Below, in pieces: positions 10,386-19,364 of a stretch of 64,000 nt of DNA; position 1 is the stretch's first letter; each line of letters begins with the position of its first letter. The notes under the pieces are model-generated. The model made no database searches. It had not been told where the DNA came from and worked only from the letters and a program-made list of their open reading frames with translations. Origin of the DNA: Pseudomonadota bacterium (GTDB lineage Bacteria > Pseudomonadota > Alphaproteobacteria > Acetobacterales > Acetobacteraceae); contig JAJZNE010000112.1 of NCBI GenBank assembly GCA_021847995.1, positions 1 through 64,000 of the forward strand, read 5' to 3'. The position numbers and the translations under genes were made by a program.

Positions 10386-11333
10386 TCAACCGATCCAGCG
10401 AAGAAAATTCATCAAATCAGCCATCTCTCTTGTCGAAAATTGCGCAAGACCCGTCACGCGCGCATGGATCGTATGCGTACGCGCCGCTTCGGCGAGCGGA
10501 TGGTGCCGGAACCAGGTGGCCTGCCGTTTCGTGTACTGGCCGGTGACGAGCCGGGTGCGCCGCGCAGCCTCCTCGCGCGTGATCTCGCCCCGCAGATGGG
10601 CGGCGAGTTCCGGCACGCCATGCGCGCGCATCGCCGGCAGGGCCGGATCGGGCGCCTGCGCCAGCAGCGACGCGACCTCCTCCAGCGCCCCCGCGTCGAG
10701 CATGGCGACCAGTCGCCGCGCGATCGCCTCGCGCAGCGCGGGGCGCGGCGGATCGAGCAGAATGGCGGCGACGTCCCACGGCACCGGCGCGCTCCGCTCC
10801 GCCTGCCAGGAGGCAAGGCCGCGGCCGGTGCCCGCCCACACTTCCCAGGCGCGGGCGAGGCGCTGGCGGTCGGTGGGGTGCAGCCGTGCCGCTGTGGCCG
10901 GATCGACGGCGGCGAGGGCGGCGTGCAGCGCCGCCGGCCCGTCCGCCGCCAACCGCCGCCGCGCCTCTGCGCGCGCTGCGGCGCCGGGGTCGGGAACGGG
11001 CGCAATGCCGCCGGCGAGTGCCGCGAGATAAAGGCCGCTGCCGCCGCACAGGATCGGCAGCCGCGCCGCTGCCATTTCCGCCAGCGCCGCATCGCGCCAC
11101 CAGGCGACGCTGCCGGGTTCGGTGGCCGGCCGCACGCCATAGAGGCGGTGCGGCACGCGCGCTTCCTCGGCTGGGGTCGGGCGCGCGGTGAGGATGCGCA
11201 GCTCGCGATAGACCTGCATGGCATCGGCGTTTATGATGGTGCCGCCGAGACGCTCGGCGAGCGCCAGCGCCAGTGCCGATTTGCCGCTCGCGGTCGGGCC
11301 GGCGACGATGAGGGCGCGCCGCCGATCAGTCAC
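10386..11333 (-). CDS. miaA: tRNA dimethylallyltransferase MiaA
   Basis: This 315-residue enzyme transfers a dimethylallyl group to N6 of adenosine-37 in tRNAs reading codons that begin with U. Visible are the P-loop IVAGPTASGKSALALALAERL, the substrate motif INADAMQVYRELRILTARPT, the LCGGSGLYLAAL segment, and the C-terminal GQYTKRQATWFRHH region. The start codon is GTG at 11333; serB diverges only 38 bases away, so the two promoters must overlap. Downstream are the ilv genes on the same strand. All key residues of the family, including the Asp of the NADAMQ motif and the Thr of the P-loop region, are present. Confidence 0.96.
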   Translation of the reverse strand: MTDRRRALIVAGPTASGKSALALALAERLGGTIINADAMQVYRELRILTARPTPAEEARVPHRLYGVRPATEPGSVAWWRDAALAEMAAARLPILCGGSGLYLAALAGGIAPVPDPGAAARAEARRRLAADGPAALHAALAAVDPATAARLHPTDRQRLARAWEVWAGTGRGLASWQAERSAPVPWDVAAILLDPPRPALREAIARRLVAMLDAGALEEVASLLAQAPDPALPAMRAHGVPELAAHLRGEITREEAARRTRLVTGQYTKRQATWFRHHPLAEAARTHTIHARVTGLAQFSTREMADLMNFLRWIG

Positions 11334-11371
11334 GCCTTGCCGTCCCGTGCCGCCATCGGCATAGGCGCGTC

Positions 11372-12247
11372 ATGTCGCATGTCCTGACCCTGGTTGCCGA
11401 CCGTGCCGCCACCACGCTCACCGCCTCCCTGATCGCCCGCGTGCGCGAGGCCGTCGGCGGTGCCGCGGCGCTGATCCTTTCGCCCGGCGAGGCAGCCGAC
11501 ATCCCCTGTTCCGCGCCCCCCGACCAGGCGGCCGTTGCGGCGGCGCTGGAGGGGGCGGCGGTCGATGCCATCACGACCCGCGCGCGCGGCCGGCGCAAGG
11601 GGCTGCTGGTGGCCGACATGGACAGCACCATCGTCACCGGCGAGACGCTGGATGAACTGGCGGCGTTTGCCGGCGTCGGCGACCGGGTTGCCGCGATCAC
11701 CCGCCGCAGCATGAACGGCGAGATCGATTTCGCCGAGGCGCTGCGCCAGCGCGTCGCCATGCTGCGCGGCCTCGCGCTCGATGCGCTGGAACAGACCTGG
11801 GCGCGCGTCCGCCTGACGCCGGGGGCGCGCGAGCTGGTGGCGACGATGCGCGCGCACAATGCGACGACGGCATTGGTGTCGGGCGGATTCACCTATTTCA
11901 CCAGCCGCGTCGCCGCCCTGCTCGGTTTCGACCAGCACCGCGCCAACGTGCTGCTCGATGACGGGACGTGCCTGACCGGAGAGGTCGCCGTCCCGATCCT
12001 GGATCGCGATGCCAAGCTCGCGACGCTGCGGGAACTGGCGGCGGCGCGGCGCCTGCGCCCGGCGGCGACGCTCGCGGTCGGCGATGGGGCGAACGATCTG
12101 GCGATGATCCGCGCGGCCGGGCTGGGCATCGCCTATCATGCCAAGCCGATCGTTGCCGCGGCGGCGCATGCGCGGGTCGATCACGCCTCCCTGCGCGCGC
12201 TGCTGTTCGCGCAGGGCTATCCGCTGAGCCGGATCGTCGCCGCATAG
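11372..12247 (+). CDS. serB: Phosphoserine phosphatase SerB
   Basis: This 291-residue HAD-family enzyme performs the last step of serine synthesis, hydrolysing phosphoserine. After an ~80-residue N-terminal region resembling a divergent ACT-like domain, the HAD core begins with LLVADMDSTIVTGETLDELA (nucleophile Asp in DMDST), followed by the SerB cap with RSMNGEIDFAEALRQRVAML, motif II ALVSGGFTYFT, and motif III-IV region AVGDGANDLAMIRAAGLGIAYHAKP. Everything expected of SerB is there. It diverges from miaA and converges with gatB across 57 bases in which I see no clear terminator. Confidence 0.95.
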   Translation: MSHVLTLVADRAATTLTASLIARVREAVGGAAALILSPGEAADIPCSAPPDQAAVAAALEGAAVDAITTRARGRRKGLLVADMDSTIVTGETLDELAAFAGVGDRVAAITRRSMNGEIDFAEALRQRVAMLRGLALDALEQTWARVRLTPGARELVATMRAHNATTALVSGGFTYFTSRVAALLGFDQHRANVLLDDGTCLTGEVAVPILDRDAKLATLRELAAARRLRPAATLAVGDGANDLAMIRAAGLGIAYHAKPIVAAAAHARVDHASLRALLFAQGYPLSRIVAA

Positions 12248-12304
12248 TCTCCAGACTCAATCAGTCCACCAGAGGACGACAGCGACGAGGGCGATGGCGG
12301 CGGT

Positions 12305-13762
12305 TCAGCCGCCATCGAGCCGGCGCCTGAGGGTGGCGTTGACGAGGGCGGGGTTGCCCTTGCCGGCCATCGCCTTCATCACCTGGCCGACGAAGAAGCC
12401 GAACAGCTTGTCCTTCCCGGCCTTGTATTCGGCGACCTTGTCGGCGTTGTTGGCCAGCACACCGGCGACCGCCGCCTCGATCGCACCGCCATCCGTCACC
12501 TGCCGCAGCCCGCGCTGTTCGACGATCGTCGCCGCATCGGCGCCGGTGTCCACCATCGCCTCGAACACGTCCTTGGCGATGCGGCCGTTGATCGTGCCGT
12601 CGGCCATCAGGTCGAGCAGACCGCCGAGTGCCGCGGCGGAAACCGGGCTGGTCGCGATGCTGCGGCCGGTGCGGTTCAAGGCGGCGAACAGATCGCCGAT
12701 CACCCAGTTCGCGGCGAGCCGCGCATCGCGGCCGCGCGCCACATGCTCGTAGTAATCCGCCGTCGCCTGCTCGGCCACCAGCACGCCGGCGTCATAGGCC
12801 GGCAGCCCGAAGTCGCGCATGAAGCGGGCGCGCTTGGCGTCCGGCAGTTCCGGCAGATCGCGGCGCAGCGCCGCCACCCACGCTTCATCGAGCACCAGCG
12901 GCAGCAGGTCGGGGTCGGGGAAATAGCGGTAGTCGTGCGCCTCCTCCTTGCTGCGCATGGAGCGGGTCTCGCCGCGGGCGGGATCATAGAGGCGGGTTTC
13001 CTGCTCCACCGTGCCGCCCGACTCCCAGACCTCGATCTGCCGCCGTGCCTCCGCCTCCACCGCCTGGATGACGAAGCGGATGGAGTTGACGTTCTTCACT
13101 TCGCAGCGCGTGCGGAATCCCTCGCCGGCCCGGCGGACGGAGACATTCACGTCGGCACGCATGGACCCTTCGTCCATGTTGCCGTCGCAGGTGCCGAGGT
13201 AGCGCAGGATGGTGCGCAGCTTGCGCAGATAGGCGCCGGCCTCCTCCGGGCTGCGCAGATCGGGTTCGCTGACGATCTCCATCAGCGCCACGCCGGCGCG
13301 GTTGAGGTCGATGTAGCTTTTCGTCGGGTGCTGGTCGTGCAGGCTCTTGCCGGCATCCTGTTCCAGATGCAGGCGGGTGATGCCGATGTCGCGCGTGCTG
13401 CCGTCCGCGAGCTCGATCGCGATCGTGCCGGTGCCGACGATCGGGTGCTGATACTGGCTGATCTGATAGCCGGCGGGCAGGTCGGCGTAGAAGTAGTTCT
13501 TGCGGTCGAAGCGGCTGACCAGATTGATCCCGGCATTGAGGCCGAGGCCGGTGCGCACCGCCTGGGCGACGCATTCGCGGTTGATGACGGGGAGCATGCC
13601 GGGAAACGCGGCATCGACGAAGCTCACCTGCCTGTTCGGCGCCGCCCCGAAAGTGGTCGCGGCGCCGGAGAACAGCTTGGCATTGCTGATCACCTGCGCA
13701 TGCACCTCGAGCCCGATCACCACTTCCCACGGCCCGGTGGCGCCTTCGATGGTGTAGGTCAT
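12305..13762 (-). CDS. gatB: Asp/Glu-tRNA amidotransferase subunit GatB
   Basis: This 485-residue subunit activates and amidates misacylated Glu-tRNA(Gln) and/or Asp-tRNA(Asn) with GatA and GatC. The N-terminal domain has [21 protein letters not shown], the [21 protein letters not shown] segment and EDAGKSLHD-like residues ([11 protein letters not shown]), then [12 protein letters not shown]; the C-terminal YqeY/GatB domain (~residues 340-485) ends [27 protein letters not shown]. The ATG at 13762 with AGGA nine bases upstream is preferred over an in-frame TTG at 13786. gatB is separated from gatA by 117 bases, in which I see no gene. Cells with GatCAB usually lack GlnRS, AsnRS or both. Confidence 0.97.
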   Translation of the reverse strand: MTYTIEGATGPWEVVIGLEVHAQVISNAKLFSGAATTFGAAPNRQVSFVDAAFPGMLPVINRECVAQAVRTGLGLNAGINLVSRFDRKNYFYADLPAGYQISQYQHPIVGTGTIAIELADGSTRDIGITRLHLEQDAGKSLHDQHPTKSYIDLNRAGVALMEIVSEPDLRSPEEAGAYLRKLRTILRYLGTCDGNMDEGSMRADVNVSVRRAGEGFRTRCEVKNVNSIRFVIQAVEAEARRQIEVWESGGTVEQETRLYDPARGETRSMRSKEEAHDYRYFPDPDLLPLVLDEAWVAALRRDLPELPDAKRARFMRDFGLPAYDAGVLVAEQATADYYEHVARGRDARLAANWVIGDLFAALNRTGRSIATSPVSAAALGGLLDLMADGTINGRIAKDVFEAMVDTGADAATIVEQRGLRQVTDGGAIEAAVAGVLANNADKVAEYKAGKDKLFGFFVGQVMKAMAGKGNPALVNATLRRRLDGG

Positions 13763-13879
13763 GGGGTCGGTTCCTGTCCCTGGCAAGAAATGACGGCCAG
13801 TCCAATCCGGACGCCGATCGCCGCCGTGCGGCCGGTGGCCTCGCTTCTGCGGACAATCCGTGCCATCCGCGGGCCGTTC

Positions 13880-15343
13880 CTATCCTGCCGCCGGCGCGGC
13901 GGTGAATCCGGCGGCGTGTTCGATCGCGGTGCCGACGGCGAACACGGTTTCCTCGTCGAACGGCCGGCCGAGGATCTGCAGGCCGAGCGGCAGGCCCTGG
14001 GCATCGAGGCCGGCCGGCACCGACAGGCCCGGAATCCCCGCCATGTTGGCCGGCACGGTGAACACGTCGTTCAGATACATCGTGACCGGGTCGTCCATCT
14101 TCTCGCCCTGCGCAAATGCCGCCGAGGGTGCGGTCGGCGTCAGCAGCGCGTCGCACTCCCGGAACGCCTCGGTGAAGTCGCTCAGGATCAGGGCACGCAC
14201 CTTCTGCGCCCGCAGGTAATAGGCGTCGTAATACCCGGCCGACAGCACATAGGTGCCGATCATGATGCGCCGCCGCACCTCGGCGCCGAAGCCCGCTGCG
14301 CGCGTGTTCTCATAAAGTCCGGTCAGGTCCTCGCCCTCCGCGCGCAGGCCGAAGCGCACGCCATCGTACCGGGCGAGGTTGGACGACGCCTCGGCCGGGG
14401 CGACGATGTAGTAGGTGGCTAGTGCGTATTTCGTGTGCGGCAGGGAGATGTCGATGACCTCGGCGCCGGCGTCGCGCAGCCATGCGATGCCCTGCTGCCA
14501 CAGCGCCCCGATCTCCGGCGCCATGCCGTCGCTGCGGTATTCGCGCGGGATGCCGATGCGCAGGCCCCTGACGCCGCGCGTGCAGGCGGCGGCGAAATCG
14601 GGCACGGGGATGTCGGCCGACGTCGAATCGCGGTCGTCGTGCCCGGCCATCGCGCCGAGCAGGATGGCGCAATCCTCCACCGTGCGCGCGAACGGACCCG
14701 CCTGATCGAGCGAGGAGGCGAAGGCGACGATCCCCCAACGGCTGCACCGCCCATAGGTCGGCTTGAGACCGGCGATGCCGCAGAAGCTTGCCGGCTGGCG
14801 AATCGAGCCGCCGGTGTCGGTTCCGGTCGCGCCGAGCGCGAGCCGCGCCGCCACCGCGGCCGCCGATCCCCCGGAGGAGCCGCCCGGTACCAGCGGCGCG
14901 TTGTCGCCGCGCCGCGTCCACGGGTTCGTCACCGGCCCGAACGCCGAGGTCATGTTCGATGACCCCATCGCGAACTCATCCAGATTGGTCTTGCCGAGGA
15001 ACACCGCGCCGGCGTCGCGCAGGCGTGCGGTGACGGTGCTTTCATAGGGCGGCACGAAGGGTCCGAGGATGCGGCTCGCCGCGGTGGTGCGCACCCCCGC
15101 GGTGCAGAACAGATCCTTGATGCCGAGCGGAATGCCGGTCAGCGCACCGTGCGCGCCGCGCCGCAATGCCGCGTCGGCCGCATCCGCCTGCGCGCGGGCC
15201 AGTTCCGGCGTCACCGTGATGAAGGCATTGAGCCGCGGGTTGAGGGCGGCAATGGCATCGAGATGCGCGTCGGTGAGTTCGCGCGCCGACAGCGCGCCGC
15301 TGCGCAGCGCCGTGCGCGCAGCGGCGATGGTGAGGTCACGCAT
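13880..15343 (-). CDS. gatA: Asp/Glu-tRNA amidotransferase subunit GatA (amidase)
   Basis: This 487-residue amidase releases ammonia from glutamine for the GatB reaction. The Ser-cisSer-Lys triad is readable: Lys in [15 protein letters not shown], and both serines in the Gly/Ser-rich signature [13 protein letters not shown] plus [43 protein letters not shown] follows. Length is standard. The ATG at 15343 overlaps the gatC stop as TGATG, which favours it over the adjacent GTG at 15346. The operon order is gatC-gatA-gatB. Confidence 0.97.
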   Translation of the reverse strand: MRDLTIAAARTALRSGALSARELTDAHLDAIAALNPRLNAFITVTPELARAQADAADAALRRGAHGALTGIPLGIKDLFCTAGVRTTAASRILGPFVPPYESTVTARLRDAGAVFLGKTNLDEFAMGSSNMTSAFGPVTNPWTRRGDNAPLVPGGSSGGSAAAVAARLALGATGTDTGGSIRQPASFCGIAGLKPTYGRCSRWGIVAFASSLDQAGPFARTVEDCAILLGAMAGHDDRDSTSADIPVPDFAAACTRGVRGLRIGIPREYRSDGMAPEIGALWQQGIAWLRDAGAEVIDISLPHTKYALATYYIVAPAEASSNLARYDGVRFGLRAEGEDLTGLYENTRAAGFGAEVRRRIMIGTYVLSAGYYDAYYLRAQKVRALILSDFTEAFRECDALLTPTAPSAAFAQGEKMDDPVTMYLNDVFTVPANMAGIPGLSVPAGLDAQGLPLGLQILGRPFDEETVFAVGTAIEHAAGFTAAPAAG

Positions 15344-15630
15344 CACTCGACGACCTTGGGCACGACGAAATAGTCGCCGGCGCGTTCGGGGGCGTTGGCC
15401 AGCACCGCCTCGTGCATATCGCCGTCGGTGACGATGTCGGCGCGCATCTTCAGCGCCATCTGGGCCCCGCCCGTCAGCGGCGCGACACCGGCGACATCGA
15501 CCTCGTTCAGCTGCTCGATCCAGCCCAGGATGCCGTTCAGTTCCTGCGCGAGCTGCGGCACCTCCGCCTCATCGAGGCGGATGCGGGCGAGCCGGGCGAT
15601 GCGGCGCACGGTCGCGGGATCGAGCGACAT
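15343..15630 (-). CDS. gatC: Asp/Glu-tRNA amidotransferase subunit GatC
   Basis: This 95-residue protein is the small stabilising subunit that wraps GatA and links it to GatB. It starts [21 protein letters not shown], a typical GatC helix pair, continues with [22 protein letters not shown], and ends with the extended [10 protein letters not shown] tail. It is the first gene of the gat operon and diverges from ruvX across 47 bases. The stop overlaps the gatA start, which favours equimolar synthesis. Confidence 0.95.
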   Translation of the reverse strand: MSLDPATVRRIARLARIRLDEAEVPQLAQELNGILGWIEQLNEVDVAGVAPLTGGAQMALKMRADIVTDGDMHEAVLANAPERAGDYFVVPKVVE

Positions 15631-15677
15631 GCGGTCTCCTCTTGGTGCGGGAAGTGCGGCGGACCATAACGGCGGCC

Positions 15678-16145
15678 ATGCCGATCATCAACCTGACCGA
15701 CCTTCGCGCCGCCCTGCCCAGGGGCATACGGCTGATCGGCCTCGATCCGGGGCAGCGGACCATCGGGGTCGCGCTGTCGGACACGACGCTGATGATCGCC
15801 AGCCCCTATGGCAGCCTGCGGCGCGGCAGGCTGGCCGCGACGGCAGCCGAGATCGCGGCGATCGCGCGGCGGGAGGGGGCAGGGGGACTGGTGATCGGCC
15901 TGCCGCTTGCGATGGACGGCACGGCGGGACGGGCGGCGCAGGCGGCGCGGGACTGGACGCATGCACTCTCGGCTGCGACCGGCCTGCCCGCCGCGCTGTG
16001 GGATGAGCGGCTGTCGACCGCGGCGGTGACGCGCGTGCTGATCGGGGAGGCCGATCTGTCGCGCCGCCGCCGGGCGGAGGTGGTGGATCGGGCGGCGGCG
16101 GCGTGGCTGCTGCAAGGGGCGCTGGACGCGCTGGCGGGCGCATAA
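15678..16145 (+). CDS. ruvX: YqgF/RuvX family RNase H-fold nuclease (putative Holliday junction resolvase)
   Basis: This 155-residue protein has the YqgF fold: LIGLDPGQRTIGVALSD at the N-terminus with the first catalytic Asp, GLVIGLPLAMDGTAGRAAQAA, the WDERLSTAAVTR motif with Glu, and VVDRAAAAWLLQGALD with the last Asp. Proteins of this family are reported to act in Holliday junction resolution and in 16S rRNA 5'-end maturation. The ATG at 15678 gives a normal N-terminus. It diverges from gatC, a neighbourhood found in other alphaproteobacteria, and converges with dhaL. Confidence 0.92.
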   Translation: MPIINLTDLRAALPRGIRLIGLDPGQRTIGVALSDTTLMIASPYGSLRRGRLAATAAEIAAIARREGAGGLVIGLPLAMDGTAGRAAQAARDWTHALSAATGLPAALWDERLSTAAVTRVLIGEADLSRRRRAEVVDRAAAAWLLQGALDALAGA

Positions 16146-16188
16146 GCGGCGAAACGGCGTGCCGCCTCATGCGGTGATCGTGCGCCGC

Positions 16189-16830
16189 TCACGTCATCCG
16201 CCGCTTCAGCGCCGCCGCCAGGGTCTGGAGGATCAGGCAGCACGATGCCGCACCGGCGTCCAGCACGCCGCGCGAGCGCTCGCCGAGCCGGGCGGCGCGG
16301 CCGACCTTCGCCACCATCTCGCGCGTCGCGTCGCGCCCGCGCTCGGCCGCCGCCGCCATCGCGTCGAGACAGGCGGCGAAGTCGGCACCGGCGGCCCGGG
16401 CGGCATCGAACGCCGCGACCGCCGGCACCAGCGCGTCCAGCATCGTCTTGTCGCCCGGCTTCGCGCCCCCCAGCTCCGCGACCCCGGCAAGCCCGGCATG
16501 CAGCATCCGCCCGCATCCCGCGACATCGAGCGTGGCGGCGCCGGACAGGGCGTTCGCCATCTCCAGGAAGAAGGTGCCGTAGAGCGGCCCCATCGAGCCG
16601 CCGATGCCGCCGAGCAGCGTATCGCCGAGCAGCGTGAAGGAGGCCGCCAGCCCCTCGGTCGCCGGGCCGAGGGCCGACGACGCCTGCATGAACCCCTTGG
16701 CCATGTTGATGCCGTGATCGCCGTCGCCGATCGCGCCGTCGATCTCCGACAGCCAGGCGCGCTTGTCGCTGATCGCGGCGGCGAGTTCCGTCACCACGCC
16801 GCCGGCCTCCGCCAGCACCACTGCGCTCAT
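16189..16830 (-). CDS. dhaL: Dihydroxyacetone kinase ADP/ATP-binding subunit DhaL
   Basis: This 213-residue all-helical subunit holds the nucleotide that phosphorylates a substrate bound to DhaK. The Mg-nucleotide motif LSEIDGAIGDGDHGINMAKG with its three Asp residues is intact, as are GGIGGSMGPLYGTFFLEMA and LGGAKPGDKTMLDALVPA. Its start overlaps the dhaK stop as ATGA. No PTS-type DhaM phosphotransfer subunit is in the window, so the pair may use ATP directly, or rely on a DhaM elsewhere. With RpiB next door, the substrate could be a tetrulose rather than dihydroxyacetone; family members of both kinds are known. Confidence 0.9.
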   Translation of the reverse strand: MSAVVLAEAGGVVTELAAAISDKRAWLSEIDGAIGDGDHGINMAKGFMQASSALGPATEGLAASFTLLGDTLLGGIGGSMGPLYGTFFLEMANALSGAATLDVAGCGRMLHAGLAGVAELGGAKPGDKTMLDALVPAVAAFDAARAAGADFAACLDAMAAAAERGRDATREMVAKVGRAARLGERSRGVLDAGAASCCLILQTLAAALKRRMT

Positions 16831-17831
16831 GGCGCGATGCGCGTCAGGCCGACCGAGCGTGCCGGCGCAGCCATCAGCCGGTCGAGCTCGCCGTCCAGCC
16901 GCAGCAGGGTCAGCGTCACCCCCATCATGTCGAGCGAGGTGAAGTAGTTGCCGATGAAGATATGGCGGATCGCCATGCCGCGCGCCTCCAGGCCCTCGGC
17001 GATCCGGTCATAGAGGATGTAGAGTTCCATGATCGGCGTGGCGCCGAGGCCGGAGATCAGCACCGCCAGATCATCGCCGCGCCCGAACGGCAGGTCGGGC
17101 AGCACCGTGTCCAGCATCAGATCGGCCATCGCGCGCGCCGGGCGCACCGGCTCGACCGCGATGCCGGGTTCGCCGTGATGGCCGATGCCGACCTCCATCA
17201 TGCCGTCGGCGATGGTGAAATTCGGCTTGCCGACGGCGGGGATGGTGCAGGGGGCGAGGCCGATGCCGATGCTGCGCGTCTGGTCGATCGCCTTCTGCGC
17301 CGCCGCGATCACCTGCTCCAGCGCCGCCCCTTCCGCCGCGCGGGCGCCGCCGGCCTTCCACATCAGGATCTCCCCGGCGACGCCGCGGCGACGCGCGCGG
17401 TCATCCGCCGGCGCGCTCGGCACATCGTCGTTGGCGACTACGGTCCGCACCTCCAGCCCATGCTGCGACGCCTGCCGCACCGCCATCTTCACGTTCATGT
17501 TGTCGCCGGCATAGTTGCCATAGAGGCAGGCGACCCCGCGCCCGCCATCGGCGGCGGCGAAGGCGTCGTGGAAGCTCCGTGCGGTGGGGGAGGAGAAGAT
17601 TTCGCCGATCGCGACGGCGTCCACCATGCCGTCCCCGACATAGCCGAGGAATGCCGGCTCATGGCCGGACCCGCCGCCGGTGACGATGCCGACCCTGCCC
17701 GGCTCGGGCGCGCGGCGGCGGCGGATCACGCGGGGGTTGTCGGTCGGCGCCACCATGTCGGCATGCGCGCGCAGCCAGCCGCGCACGGCATCCTCGACCA
17801 CGCTGTCGGGATCGTTGATGATACGGTTCAT
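16827..17831 (-). CDS. dhaK: Dihydroxyacetone kinase substrate-binding subunit DhaK
   Basis: This 334-residue subunit binds dihydroxyacetone or a related ketose covalently through a histidine. Signatures: MNRIINDPDSVVEDAVRGW, VGIVTGGGSGHEPAFLGYVG (substrate loop), CLYGNYAGDNMNVKMA, and MEVGIGHHGEPGIAV, where the hemiaminal-forming His lies. Length is typical for split DhaK. It precedes dhaL with a 4-base overlap and diverges from rpiB across 101 bases. The DhaK/DhaL plus RpiB combination resembles tetritol pathways in which DhaK-like kinases make tetrulose phosphates for RpiB-like isomerases; that link is inference. Confidence 0.9.
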   Translation of the reverse strand: MNRIINDPDSVVEDAVRGWLRAHADMVAPTDNPRVIRRRRAPEPGRVGIVTGGGSGHEPAFLGYVGDGMVDAVAIGEIFSSPTARSFHDAFAAADGGRGVACLYGNYAGDNMNVKMAVRQASQHGLEVRTVVANDDVPSAPADDRARRRGVAGEILMWKAGGARAAEGAALEQVIAAAQKAIDQTRSIGIGLAPCTIPAVGKPNFTIADGMMEVGIGHHGEPGIAVEPVRPARAMADLMLDTVLPDLPFGRGDDLAVLISGLGATPIMELYILYDRIAEGLEARGMAIRHIFIGNYFTSLDMMGVTLTLLRLDGELDRLMAAPARSVGLTRIAP

Positions 17832-17932
17832 CGGCGTCTCCTTCCTCGCGGGGCAGCGTTCCGACCGCGCCGGAGGTTGTCAAGCGGCGGGTGCGGCGCC
17901 CATATCGGCGGCAGAGCGGCGGAGGGACCGGG

Positions 17933-18382
17933 ATGCGCATCGCGATCGGCTGCGACGAGGCGGCCTATGACCTGAAGCAGACGCTGAAGGCGATGCTGGA
18001 TGGTCTCGGCCATCAGGTCGAGGATTACGGCACCCACGACGGACGGCCGGTGCTCTATCCGGACATCGCCTTCGCGCTGGCCGAGGCGGTGGCGGCGGGG
18101 CGGCATGCGCGCGGCGTGCTGCTGTGCGGCACCGGCATCGGCATGGCGATCAGCGCCAACAAGGTTCCCGGCATCCGCGCCGCGCAGTGCCACGACACCT
18201 ATTCGGCGGAACGCGCACGCAAGAGCAATGATGCCCAGATCATCACCATGGGCGCGCGCGTGGTCGGGCCGGAACTGGCCAAGAGCATTCTCGCCGCCTG
18301 GCTCGATGCGGAATTCGAGGCCGGGCGGTCGGCGCCGAAAGTGGCGCGGATCAGCGAATACGAGGCACGCCGGACGGCATGA
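17933..18382 (+). CDS. rpiB: RpiB/LacAB family sugar-phosphate isomerase
   Basis: This 149-residue enzyme has the RpiB fold: MRIAIGCDEAAYDLKQTLKAML, the YPDIAFALAEAVAAG segment, the phosphate/anion loop LLCGTGIGMAISANKVPGIRAA with the catalytic Cys, and HDTYSAERARKSNDAQIITMGARV. RpiB interconverts ribose 5-phosphate and ribulose 5-phosphate; close relatives (EryI/DerI types) act on tetrose phosphates. GGAGGGA lies just before the ATG. It diverges from dhaKL. Its last 32 bases overlap the 3' end of the opposite-strand glycosyltransferase gene. Confidence 0.9.
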   Translation: MRIAIGCDEAAYDLKQTLKAMLDGLGHQVEDYGTHDGRPVLYPDIAFALAEAVAAGRHARGVLLCGTGIGMAISANKVPGIRAAQCHDTYSAERARKSNDAQIITMGARVVGPELAKSILAAWLDAEFEAGRSAPKVARISEYEARRTA

Positions 18383-19277
18383 GGGGGCGGGCGCGCGCTG
18401 CCATCTCCTGCCAGCCGCGGCGCACGGCGCGCCATGCCCACGCGCTCGGCCGGGTACGGTGCAGGATGTCGGCCTCCTCCGCCAGGGCCGCCAGCACGCC
18501 GAGGCCGAGCCGCCCCGCGTCGAGATCCTGGCGCAGCCAGCGGTTGAGCAGCCAGCTTCGCACGTCCCTGTGCTGCGCCATCGCATCGACCACGGTATTG
18601 CCATAGCCGGCATTCGCGCCGGGCGGACGGTGATGGTAGAAGGCGAGATGCTCCGGCACCACCGCGATCTCGAAGCGCGCGCAGAAGCGCAGGTTGAAAT
18701 CCCAGTCGCCGAGGACCGGCAGCGCCGGGTCGAACCCGCCCGCCGCCACCGCCGCCGCGCGGGCAAACACGAACGAGATCGGCGGAAAGAGGTTCTTTTG
18801 CAGCAGCCGCCACAATTCCACCGTCCGCAGCCCGCCATTGTAGCTGATCCGCCGCAGCGTCCGGACCTGCTCACCCTCGATCCGTTCGACGACGCGCGTC
18901 GTCCAGGCGATGCCACCCTGGCATTCAGGCAGCGGATGGGCGCGGATCGCCGCCAGCGTGCGGGCGAGGAAGGCCGGGTGCCAGGAATCGTCGTCGTCAT
19001 GGACCGCGAGCCACGCCGACTGCGACGCGGCGATGCCGGCGTTGGAGGCGCCCTCCATGCCGGCCGGAACGGCGTGATGCAGCACCTGCATCCGGCCGCG
19101 GTAGGCGGCGCTGTGGCGTTCCACCAGTGCCGTCACCGCGGCCGGGTCGCCGCCGTCGTTGACGATCACGTGCACCCAGTCGTCATGCGTCTGGCCGAGC
19201 ACGCTGGCGACGGCGCGGGCGAGCAGCAGGGGACGGTTGCGGGTACGCGTGATGACCGCGACACGGTCGTTGCTCAT
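18351..19277 (-). CDS. Glycosyltransferase family 2 protein
   Basis: This 308-residue protein is a GT-A fold glycosyltransferase. It begins MSNDRVAVITRTRNRPLLLARAVASVLGQTH, then has SNAGIAASQSAWLAVHDDDDSWHPAFL with the metal-binding DDDD region (~residues 98-101), and GGFDPALPVLGDWDFNLRF as acceptor-side motif. The C-terminal ~80 residues are helical. The ATG at 19277 agrees with the family N-terminus. It diverges from the next glycosyltransferase gene (87-base gap), so the two may serve the same surface glycan. Its 3' end overlaps rpiB. Donor and acceptor cannot be told. Confidence 0.88.
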   Translation of the reverse strand: MSNDRVAVITRTRNRPLLLARAVASVLGQTHDDWVHVIVNDGGDPAAVTALVERHSAAYRGRMQVLHHAVPAGMEGASNAGIAASQSAWLAVHDDDDSWHPAFLARTLAAIRAHPLPECQGGIAWTTRVVERIEGEQVRTLRRISYNGGLRTVELWRLLQKNLFPPISFVFARAAAVAAGGFDPALPVLGDWDFNLRFCARFEIAVVPEHLAFYHHRPPGANAGYGNTVVDAMAQHRDVRSWLLNRWLRQDLDAGRLGLGVLAALAEEADILHRTRPSAWAWRAVRRGWQEMAARARPLMPSGVPRIR

Positions 19278-19364
19278 CGGGGCCTGGCGCGGCAGTGGCG
19301 GGTGAAGTCTGGCCGGCGGGTGGCGCGCTGCCAACCCCCGGCAGGCGCTGCCGGATAGCCGCAG

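Noticed and set aside
13763-13879. Small gene in the gatA-gatB gap
   Set aside because: No open frame with a start and ribosome site or recognisable product was found there.
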